6,183 bases of DNA from CAZGXQ01 sp964530195. Lineage in GTDB: Bacteria > Patescibacteriota > Minisyncoccia > Minisyncoccales > GBS-2. A model generated the notes under the pieces. That model was not told the DNA's origin. It did not search any database and saw nothing but the letters and a program-made list of their open reading frames with translations. The position numbers were made by a program, and so were the translations under genes. Where the stretch lies: contig CAZGXQ010000021.1 in NCBI GenBank assembly GCA_964530195.1, positions 1 through 6,183 of the forward strand, written 5' to 3'. Shown in pieces: positions 1 to 5,599 of the stretch (the first letter of the stretch is position 1; each line of letters begins with the position of its first letter).

Positions 1-15
1 TTTTTTCAAATTTAA

Positions 16-51
16 CCCCTTGGGTAAATTTTAACCCAAGGGGAATTTTTT
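16..51. terminator. Intrinsic terminator-like hairpin left of the pilin genes
   Basis: A perfect 10-bp inverted repeat (CCCCTTGGGT at 16-25, ACCCAAGGGG at 34-43) encloses an 8-base AT loop. Read on the plus strand it is followed after AA by six T at 46-51, the classical intrinsic terminator layout. Read on the minus strand, the direction of all genes here, the bases after the stem are TTAAATTTG, a weaker U-rich tail. It could end the minus-strand pilin operon, a plus-strand gene lying left of the window, or both as a shared convergent terminator. The remainder of the 89 bases beyond the last pilin stop shows no other feature. Confidence 0.75.
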
Positions 52-89
52 ACTTTTCCTGAATTTTTTCGCCCTTAACCTGGTTTTTG

Positions 90-458
90 TTATGTCAATC
101 TGCCAACGTAACTAGCCACTAAGTTGATCAATCCCCAAGAAATAGCTCCAACTACAATAGCTATTAAGGCATACATTATTATATGGCGGGCAAGATCAAC
201 TTTACTAGGATCTCCTCCAGCAGTAGCTAATGTTACTCCACCCCACAAAACCATAATGATAGAAATTAAGACTATAAAATAAAAAAGAAGATTCGTAACC
301 CTCACTACAGTTGCTTCAAGTCTTACAGTCGGTAAAGTAAATCGAGGGCTTGCCGCTTGAAAGGGAAATTCTTCCTCGCCTGTGCCTGCACCTGCTAATA
401 TTGCAACTGGTAAAGTCAGCGAGAGAGCTAAAATACTTGCTAGAATTTTTTTTCTCAT
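90..458 (-). CDS. VirB2/TrbC-like pilin with signal peptide (third of three)
   Basis: This 122-residue protein is probably a small membrane-inserted pilin subunit of a type IV secretion or DNA-transfer apparatus. It has a basic start (MRKK) and a hydrophobic stretch to about residue 22-24 with Ala-rich cleavage sites (LAGAGT). A polar linker rich in Glu, Pro and Arg follows (about 25-52), then a helix at about 56-76, a short loop with AGGDPSKVDLARH (80-92), and a second helix at about 93-113. Two helices joined by a Gly-Asp/Asn-Pro basic turn are the hallmark of the VirB2/TrbC-like pilins common in Patescibacteria, and the two genes just upstream are divergent relatives. It is the most divergent copy (AGGD where the others have AAGN) and has the longest mature N terminus. 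A 30-base gap separates it from the preceding pilin, and no clear Shine-Dalgarno sequence precedes the ATG. Type IV pilin (PilA) is unlikely because there is no prepilin peptidase motif. The family call is by motif recognition; the specific role is unknown. Confidence 0.8.
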   Translation of the reverse strand: MRKKILASILALSLTLPVAILAGAGTGEEEFPFQAASPRFTLPTVRLEATVVRVTNLLFYFIVLISIIMVLWGGVTLATAGGDPSKVDLARHIIMYALIAIVVGAISWGLINLVASYVGRLT

Positions 459-488
459 AAATCTTTTATTTTATTTTTTTCGACCTTT

Positions 489-785
489 TTATGGGGTTCC
501 TGGGGTTCTTAATTGAAGACCTTGTCTTATTAAAGCAATTATGCCATTAGCTGTCAAGAGTAAAATAAAACCAATTAAAGCTAAAATAATTATTTTCTTT
601 CCCTTTTCAATTTGTTCTGGATTTCCAGCTGCAGTAACAATAAATGCACCTCCAATTACAATTATAACTGGTAAAAGATAAAGTGCAAGAGTAAAGAAAA
701 AATTTGTCAATCTTTGTAAAACTTCAACAACAGATGTTGCTTCAATTGGAGAAGTTAATTGAACTTGAGCAAAAATTTTTTCCAT
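489..785 (-). CDS. VirB2/TrbC-like pilin without signal peptide (second of three)
   Basis: A 98-residue two-helix protein, likely a pilin-type subunit of a type IV secretion-like machine. Residues 1-28 are mostly polar and amphipathic and do not look like a Sec signal. Helix one spans about 29-50, the conserved turn TAAGNPEQIEKGKK is at 51-64, helix two spans about 65-86, and a short tail ends in RTPGTP. An in-frame TAA at 795-797, four codons before the ATG, rules out an N-terminal extension, so the missing signal peptide is not a start-choice error. The start lies 4 bases after the stop of the preceding pilin, which suggests translational coupling. The turn matches that of the preceding copy (TAAGNERQISFGKN), supporting descent by duplication. 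It could insert through YidC or with its first helix acting as an uncleaved anchor; this is inference. Membership of the family is fairly sure, the function is not. Confidence 0.8.
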   Translation of the reverse strand: MEKIFAQVQLTSPIEATSVVEVLQRLTNFFFTLALYLLPVIIVIGGAFIVTAAGNPEQIEKGKKIIILALIGFILLLTANGIIALIRQGLQLRTPGTP

Positions 786-789
786 ATTT

Positions 790-1110
790 TTATCTTAACA
801 AATAAGCAAGCAAACCCATAATTCCTTTACTCATTAACACCAGAGAAAGCCCAACTAAAGAATAGAGTATACAATTTTTTCCAAAACTTATTTGTCTTTC
901 ATTTCCAGCTGCAGTTACTATTAAAATTGCTCCAACAATTATTAAGACTACTGCTATCGGTAAAGTAACAGTAAAAATTATATTTAAAATGTTATCTACC
1001 AAGACCCAAAAATTTGGACTCCCTACAGGATTTTGGAAAGAAATAACTGTTTGGGCTAAAACAAGTGCTGGCAAAAAAATATTCAAAAAAAGAAATAAAA
1101 TTTTTTGCAT
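790..1110 (-). CDS. VirB2/TrbC-like pilin with signal peptide (first of three)
   Basis: A 106-residue protein with a clear Sec signal (residues 1-19, cleavage probably at VLA|QT). A short mature N terminus holding FQNPVGSPNFW precedes helix one at about 41-64. The turn TAAGNERQISFGKN (66-79) and helix two (about 80-104) follow. The architecture is that of VirB2/TrbC-like pilins: a small processed subunit with two membrane helices that can assemble into a pilus or line a conjugation/competence channel. It is the first gene of a tandem trio and starts 18 bases after the methyltransferase stop; the leader is almost pure A/T without a Shine-Dalgarno sequence. A cysteine sits at about residue 80, at the start of helix two, and is absent from the other two copies. 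No VirB4 ATPase, VirB6 or VirD4 homologue lies in the window, so the machine cannot be identified further. Confidence 0.8.
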   Translation of the reverse strand: MQKILFLFLNIFLPALVLAQTVISFQNPVGSPNFWVLVDNILNIIFTVTLPIAVVLIIVGAILIVTAAGNERQISFGKNCILYSLVGLSLVLMSKGIMGLLAYLLR

Positions 1111-1128
1111 TTTTTTATTTTAAAAAAT

Positions 1129-1647
1129 TCATTTTTTCAAAACAAGTGCCCAATGATAAGAACCTGCCTCAAATTCATCTTCTAAACTAAATCCTAAATT
1201 TAAAGCAATTTCTTTTACTTTTTCTGGCAAAACTTTTTCTTCTGGTCCAAAAGGAACCTCCTTTTTCCAATCAACAATCAATATTTTACCCCCTTCTTTT
1301 AAAACTCTTTTTCCTTCTTCCAAAACTTTTTTAATATCTTCTACTTCAAACAAAAGATTTGTCATTAAAACTAAATCGCAAGATTCGCTTAACAAAAGAG
1401 AACTTTTTTCAACATCAGCTTTTTTAATCTCAATATTAGAAATTCCTTCAAATTTCATTTTTCCTCTCAAAGCAGAAAGAGGTTCTTCTAAAATATCAAT
1501 TGCAAAAACCTTACCTTTTTTTAAAATTTTTGCCAAAGGCAAAGCCCAACCTCCACCTCCACAACCAAAATCAGCAGCCACCATATCCTCTTTCAGGTTT
1601 AATTTTTTTAATACTTCTTCAGGATCAAGAAAATCTTTAATAATCAT
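1129..1647 (-). CDS. Class I SAM-dependent methyltransferase, substrate unknown
   Basis: A 172-residue soluble Rossmann-fold methyltransferase. Motif I (AADFGCGGGGW, residues 24-34) forms the S-adenosylmethionine glycine loop. The acidic residue ending strand two that would bind the ribose is D51 in FAIDIL, and AD at 77-78 fits the adenine-contacting position. DLVLMTNLLFEV (91-102) is the motif IV region, and LKEGGKILIVDW (116-127) is the usual post-IV strand. The C-terminal AGSYHWALVLKK resembles the ending of UbiE/ArsM-like small methyltransferases. It is short for the family, with little room for a substrate-recognition insert, and lacks the paired cysteines expected of an arsenite methyltransferase. 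It starts 4 bases after the gyrA stop, so it is probably translated from the same message. Its stop is the only TGA in the window. The enzyme class is confident; the substrate cannot be read from the sequence. Confidence 0.88.
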   Translation of the reverse strand: MIIKDFLDPEEVLKKLNLKEDMVAADFGCGGGGWALPLAKILKKGKVFAIDILEEPLSALRGKMKFEGISNIEIKKADVEKSSLLLSESCDLVLMTNLLFEVEDIKKVLEEGKRVLKEGGKILIVDWKKEVPFGPEEKVLPEKVKEIALNLGFSLEDEFEAGSYHWALVLKK

Positions 1648-1651
1648 TTTT

Positions 1652-4087
1652 TTAAACGCAAGTTATGCAAGCTACTTTATCTCCTTCTTCCAATTTCATT
1701 AATCTAACCCCTTGAGTACCCCTACTTAAAACTGGAATTGATTTTATCTCAGTTCTAATTATTTGACCTTTTTGTGAAGCTAAAAATAAACTTTCTTCAT
1801 CTTTTAAAATTTTTACTGAAACCAAATTTCCCGTTTTTTGAGTAATCTTGGCTGTTTTTATTCCATATCCCCCTCTTTTTTGTAAACGATACTCACTTAA
1901 TTTGGTTTTCTTTCCAAAAGCGTTTTCGCTCACTACCAATAAATAATTTTTCTCTTTTGTCTTTTCAATTACTTCCATTCCCACTACCTCATCCCCAGCC
2001 TTTAATTTTATTCCCCTCACCCCTTCTGCCATTCTTCCCATTATTCTAATTTCTTTTTCTTTAAATCTAACTGCCTGCCCCTTTTTAGTTACCAATAATA
2101 TTTCATCTTCTCCGGTAGTTTTTCTTACACTCTTTACTTGATCTCCTTTTTTCAATGAAATTGCAATTACCCCTCTTTTTCTAATATTTTCAAACTCATC
2201 CAAAGAAGTTTTCTTTACTATACCATTTTTTGTTGCAATTACTAAATATTTTGCATTTTCCTTTTTTGCTATGGGAATTAGAGCTAAAACTTTTTCATTG
2301 TGAGCAAGATTCAAAAAGTTTAAAATATTTTTCCCTTTTGCTAATCTTTGAGCTTCTGGAATTTCAAAAACTCTGGTTTCAAAAACTCTCCCGGAGTTAG
2401 TAAAGAATAAAAGTCTATCTTTTGTATTAGCAACTAATAAATGCTCAACAAAATCTTCTCCAATTGTTTTTGTTCCCAAAATTCCCTTGCCCCCTCTTTT
2501 TTGAATTCTATAAGCTTTTGGATTAATTCTTTTAATGTAACCTCCAGAAGTTAAGGTAACAATAGTTTCCTCTGGTAAAATTAAATCTTCATCAGAAATT
2601 TCTCCTACTTTTTCAATATGAACCTTTGTTTTCCTTTCGTCTCCAAACTTTTCTTTAATTTCTTTTAACTCCTTTTTTATTAACTCTTTTATTTTCTTTG
2701 GGCTTTCCAAAATTTCTTTGAGTTCTTTAATTTTTATTTGGGTTTCTTTTAAACTCTCTTCTATTTTTTTTCTTTCTAATTTTGCTAAAGATGCTAATTT
2801 TATTTCCAAAATTGCATTTGCCTGAATTTCATCTAATCTAAATCTTTTCATTAACCTTTGCTTTGCATCTTTTGCGCTTTCTGAATTTTTAATTAAAGAA
2901 ATTACCTCATCAATTTTCCCTAAGCATTTTTTTAGCCCTTCTAAAATATGAGCTTTTTCTTTTGCCCTTTCTAAATCAAACTTTGTTCTTCTCAAAATTA
3001 CTTGTTTTCTGTGCTCCAAAAAATAATTTAAAATATCAACTAAATTTAAAATCTTTGGTTGAATTCCATCAACCAAAGCTAACATATTTAAGTGAAAAAC
3101 TTTTTGAAGGTCCGAAAACTTAAAGAGTTGATTTAATATTTTTTGTGCAAAAGCATCTTTTGTTAATTCCAAAACAATCCTCATTCCTTCTTTATCAGAT
3201 TCATCTCTAATATCTCTTATTCCTTCAATCTTTTTTTCTTCAACTAATTTTGCAAGTTGTTCAAGAAGTGCTGATTTTTGGACCTGAAAAGGAATTTCAT
3301 AGATTACAATTTGAGTTCTGCCCCTTTCGTTTTCTTCAATTTCTACTTTCCCCCTAACCAAAATTGGCCCTTTTCCTTGTGAGTAAGCCTGAATTATTCC
3401 TTTTTGATCAAAAATTTCTCCCCCTGTTGGGAAATCAGGTCCTTTTATGAATTGAAACAAATCTTTTGTATTTGCATTGGGGTGATCGATTAAATAAATC
3501 AATGCGTCACAAACTTCAGAAAGATTGTGGGGAGGAATATTTGTTGCCATTCCAACCGCAATTCCCAACGAACCATTAATTAATAAATTTGGAATAGGAG
3601 AAGGCAAAACCGTTGGTTCTTTTCTTGTTCCATCATAATTTGGAACAAAATCAACAGTTTCTTTTTCAATGTCTCTTAACATTTCTTCTCCAATTCTTGA
3701 AAGCTTGCATTCCGTGTAACGATATGCAGCTGCTTCATCTCCATCAATTGAACCGAAATTTCCCTGTCCCTGAACTAAAGGATAACGAAGAGAGAAATCT
3801 TGAGCCATTCTTACCAATGCATCATACACAGCCATATCTCCATGAGGATGATATTTTGCCAAAACAGACCCAATTACAGAAGCTGATTTTTTGAATTTGG
3901 CATCGTGAGTCAAGCCATCTTCATACATTGCATAAAGTATTCTCCTTTGCACTGGCTTTAATCCATCTCTAACATCTGGTAAAGCACGAGAAATAATCAC
4001 TGACATTGCATAGTCAATGTATGACTCTTTCATTTCTTGAGTAATTTCTCGTGGCAAAATTTTACCTGTTTTCATTTTGGGATTCAT
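1652..4087 (-). CDS. gyrA: DNA gyrase subunit A
   Basis: GyrA is the DNA-cleaving subunit of the GyrA2GyrB2 topoisomerase, which introduces negative supercoils using ATP hydrolysed by GyrB. The 811 residues are near full length (E. coli 875). The winged-helix breakage domain carries ALPDVRDGLKPVQRRILYAM (35-54), KYHPHGDMAVYDALVRMAQ (78-96) and AAYRYTECKLS (120-130) with catalytic Tyr124 and preceding Arg123. GIAVGMATNIPPHNL (175-189) supplies the DNA-intercalating Ile176. The tower and coiled-coil gate occupy about 230-490. The C-terminal pinwheel shows six blade repeats (for example TSGGYIKR 513-520, TNSGRVFETR 563-572, SQKGQIIRT 771-779). The GyrA box QKRGGKG (529-535) separates it from ParC, which lacks an intact box. 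A second box-like QKRGGYG is at 736-742. The E. coli Ser83 position is Met85, while Asp89 matches Asp87. There is no acidic C-terminal tail. The ATG at 4085-4087 overlaps the upstream gene by 26 bases; Met5 is an alternative start. Confidence 0.97.
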   Translation of the reverse strand: MNPKMKTGKILPREITQEMKESYIDYAMSVIISRALPDVRDGLKPVQRRILYAMYEDGLTHDAKFKKSASVIGSVLAKYHPHGDMAVYDALVRMAQDFSLRYPLVQGQGNFGSIDGDEAAAYRYTECKLSRIGEEMLRDIEKETVDFVPNYDGTRKEPTVLPSPIPNLLINGSLGIAVGMATNIPPHNLSEVCDALIYLIDHPNANTKDLFQFIKGPDFPTGGEIFDQKGIIQAYSQGKGPILVRGKVEIEENERGRTQIVIYEIPFQVQKSALLEQLAKLVEEKKIEGIRDIRDESDKEGMRIVLELTKDAFAQKILNQLFKFSDLQKVFHLNMLALVDGIQPKILNLVDILNYFLEHRKQVILRRTKFDLERAKEKAHILEGLKKCLGKIDEVISLIKNSESAKDAKQRLMKRFRLDEIQANAILEIKLASLAKLERKKIEESLKETQIKIKELKEILESPKKIKELIKKELKEIKEKFGDERKTKVHIEKVGEISDEDLILPEETIVTLTSGGYIKRINPKAYRIQKRGGKGILGTKTIGEDFVEHLLVANTKDRLLFFTNSGRVFETRVFEIPEAQRLAKGKNILNFLNLAHNEKVLALIPIAKKENAKYLVIATKNGIVKKTSLDEFENIRKRGVIAISLKKGDQVKSVRKTTGEDEILLVTKKGQAVRFKEKEIRIMGRMAEGVRGIKLKAGDEVVGMEVIEKTKEKNYLLVVSENAFGKKTKLSEYRLQKRGGYGIKTAKITQKTGNLVSVKILKDEESLFLASQKGQIIRTEIKSIPVLSRGTQGVRLMKLEEGDKVACITCV

Positions 4088-4370
4088 CTTTTTGTTTTTC
4101 TTTTACATTTTCAATAAACTCTTTTATTGATTCTTCAAGTTTTTTAAATTGCTCTTCACTTTGTTTTGGCATTTTTTCTTTTACTTCTTGGGTGTTAATT
4201 ATTTTTGTTTCTTTTAAACTTTCCAGAGTTTTTCGAACCCTTGAAATATAAGATCGAAAAAGAAAGATTCCTAAAATTGCCAAAACAACAAAAATTAAAG
4301 CTTTCTTTCTTCTTTCTGGCCAACTTCTTATTCTTTCTAAAAAAGAACCCCTTTTTTCCATAAGATACAT
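4062..4370 (-). CDS. Small single-pass membrane protein with charged helical tail, function unknown
   Basis: I do not recognise a family. The 102 residues begin with a basic, Arg-rich N terminus (about 6-23, including RIRSWPERRKK). A single hydrophobic helix (about 24-39) follows, then a long strongly charged Lys/Glu-rich segment (about 43-102) with heptad-like spacing at 70-96 that could form a coiled coil. The positive N-terminal flank predicts a cytoplasmic N terminus, which would put the charged tail outside; the tail's own basic start (SRVRK) makes this uncertain. The last 26 bases overlap the start of gyrA in another frame, so the two are probably translationally coupled. Either Met1 (4368-4370) or Met4 (4359-4361) could be the start; neither has a Shine-Dalgarno sequence and both lie in the loop of a hairpin. 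Lysine-rich low-complexity composition makes similarity searches hard. That it is a real gene is supported by its position and its clear topology. Confidence 0.65.
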   Translation of the reverse strand: MYLMEKRGSFLERIRSWPERRKKALIFVVLAILGIFLFRSYISRVRKTLESLKETKIINTQEVKEKMPKQSEEQFKKLEESIKEFIENVKEKQKDESQNENR

Positions 4371-4381
4371 TTTAAGGGGTT
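4339..4381 (-). terminator. Terminator-like hairpin containing the start codons of the small membrane gene
   Basis: In the minus-strand transcript an 8-base arm AACCCCTT (4381-4374) and its exact complement AAGGGGTT (4353-4346) enclose a 20-base loop. One C and then six U follow (4344-4339). This layout, 17 bases beyond the ligase stop codon, resembles an intrinsic terminator or attenuator, though the loop is large and the stem has only four G-C pairs. Both candidate ATG codons of the next gene sit in the loop and the U tract is inside its coding sequence. It may stop part of the upstream message, or act on translation of the small gene and coupled gyrA. Chance is not excluded. Confidence 0.4.
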
Positions 4382-4398
4382 ATTTTGAAAAAATCAAA

Positions 4399-5598
4399 TT
4401 AAGGAAAGTAAGGATTAACCAAAAGAGTGGTTAAGAAAAACCAAATCGCAGGGAAAAATGGAAAAGGGGGATAAGTGATTAAAGATTCAAAAAAACTATT
4501 CAGAAAAATTGCAAATTCAAAAGACAAAATAAAAGCTAACGGTACAACATTTTCTGACATTTTGTTTTCATTTAATTTCCTTAACCCAATTCTTATTGGA
4601 TAAATCCATAAAAACAAATATAAGAGAAAACCAAAAACTCCCAATTCAGCACCAATTTGAAGAAAATTGTTATGAAAGTGCACATTTTGAACTTTTTCCC
4701 ACAATAACCAAGGAGAGGTGGCAAAACCTTTTCCTAAAATTAAATTTTCTTTCCAAAATTGAAGCCCTAATTTCCAAATTTCCATTCTACCGGAAATTCC
4801 ACTTACAGGAATTATTCCTTTACTTCTCCAGCCACTAAAGGTAATTAAGAGCAATCCAATAAAAATTACGAAAACCAAAATTAACAATTTTTTTTCGTTT
4901 TTTAAAATGAAGAAAAAGCAAACCAAGAAACTAAAAAGAGAAATTAAAGTAGCTCTTGAAAAAGTAAAAAAGAAAACTATGGGCTGGGGAAGAAGAAAAA
5001 GAAAAAATAACCACTTATTTTGGGCTTGAATCAAAACAAAAATTGTGAAAGAAATCGTGATAAACAACCAAAAAGCAAGGCAGTTTGGATTTCCAAAGAT
5101 TAATCTCGAGAAAAAATAAGAAATCCCATTTAAAAGTTCAACATTTTTAAAAGAGAAAAAAGAAATTAGACCTTTCCACCCCAAAAGAAAAAGTAAGAAA
5201 AAAGAACTAAGAAATCCCAAAAACAAAAGAAAGAAAGCTGTATTTGTCAAGAGTTTTTTTGGTTTTTCAAAAGAAAAAGAAAAAATCGCGATAGGTAAGA
5301 TTTGTAAAAAGAAAATAAAACCATTTGAAAAAGAGGCAACTGGGTTTACACTCCAAAAAGAACTAAAGATTGTTAACAAGAAAAAAAAGAAAATTAAAAG
5401 AATAAATAGCGACTTTCTAAAAAATAGAAAAAAACGAAACAAAACGAAAATTCCAACTAAGAGAGAAAGGGTATAAATAAAAAGAGCAAAGGGAAAAATT
5501 TGGTAAATATAATAAAACATTTGGGGCAACAAAATTGCTACTAACAAGCAATACCATAAAAGAAAAAGAAGCCTTTCGGTAAAGATTGCTTTCAACAT
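4399..5598 (-). CDS. O-antigen ligase/polymerase-family (Wzy_C) membrane protein
   Basis: A 399-residue integral membrane protein with around ten or more hydrophobic helices, of the family that includes WaaL O-antigen ligase, Wzy polymerases and PglL-type oligosaccharyltransferases. These act outside the membrane on undecaprenyl-linked glycans. Family landmarks in order are FSSFWSVNP (78-86), GNPNCLAFWL (169-178), FTFSRATLISL (211-221) with the characteristic Ser-Arg, SGRMEIWKLGLQFWKENLIL (269-288) and VHFHNNFLQIGAELGVFGF (306-324). That last motif sits at the periplasmic loop to helix junction, with a His-x-His-Asn in place of the common H-x-H/N pattern. Length is typical. The start is one base after the upstream mannosyltransferase stop, so the two are coupled and likely in one pathway. 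Phenylalanine makes up about 19% of residues by hand count (77 of 399). Whether it transfers glycan to lipid, to protein, or polymerises it cannot be decided. If the host is patescibacterial, without lipopolysaccharide, a surface-polymer or protein acceptor is more likely. Confidence 0.88.
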   Translation of the reverse strand: MLKAIFTERLLFLLWYCLLVAILLPQMFYYIYQIFPFALFIYTLSLLVGIFVLFRFFLFFRKSLFILLIFFFFLLTIFSSFWSVNPVASFSNGFIFFLQILPIAIFSFSFEKPKKLLTNTAFFLLFLGFLSSFFLLFLLGWKGLISFFSFKNVELLNGISYFFSRLIFGNPNCLAFWLFITISFTIFVLIQAQNKWLFFLFLLPQPIVFFFTFSRATLISLFSFLVCFFFILKNEKKLLILVFVIFIGLLLITFSGWRSKGIIPVSGISGRMEIWKLGLQFWKENLILGKGFATSPWLLWEKVQNVHFHNNFLQIGAELGVFGFLLYLFLWIYPIRIGLRKLNENKMSENVVPLAFILSFEFAIFLNSFFESLITYPPFPFFPAIWFFLTTLLVNPYFP

Positions 5599-5599
5599 T

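Noticed and set aside
459..488. Promoter-like TAAAAT in the minus-strand gap before the last pilin
   Set aside because: The gap is only A/T-rich sequence, no matching -35 element is visible, and such hexamers are everywhere at this base composition.
90..1110. Type IV pilin (PilA/PulG) interpretation of the three small genes
   Set aside because: No prepilin peptidase motif (GFxxxE type) is present, and two helices with a central Gly-Asn/Asp turn fit VirB2/TrbC-like pilins.
1129..1131. Recoded UGA (glycine code of Gracilibacteria/SR1)
   Set aside because: The only TGA at a gene end is followed by a TAA after two codons, so it is uninformative alone. However, about 1,900 codons of well-recognised proteins contain no internal TGA and use GGN for glycine, which fits the standard code.
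3625..3648. Perfect 8-bp inverted repeat (TTGTTCCA / TGGAACAA) with 8-base loop inside gyrA
   Set aside because: It lies in coding sequence, has no T tract on either side, and one such repeat is expected by chance in an AT-rich 6-kb window.
3613..3894. Plus-strand open frame of 93 codons
   Set aside because: It is antisense to the most conserved part of gyrA (the catalytic region), has no recognisable domain, and reflects the low stop frequency opposite conserved coding sequence.
1652..4087. Possibility that the type IIA topoisomerase subunit is ParC instead of GyrA
   Set aside because: An intact GyrA box (QKRGGKG) and six pinwheel blades are present; ParC has a degenerate box and usually fewer blades.
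4051..4251. Plus-strand open frame of 66 codons, Phe/Ser-rich
   Set aside because: It is antisense to the Lys/Glu-rich tail of the small membrane gene and the gyrA start; its Phe/Ser composition is just the complement of AAA/GAA codons.
4596..4838. Plus-strand open frame of 80 codons
   Set aside because: It is antisense to the conserved SGR and HFHNN motifs of the ligase-family gene, and has no features of its own.
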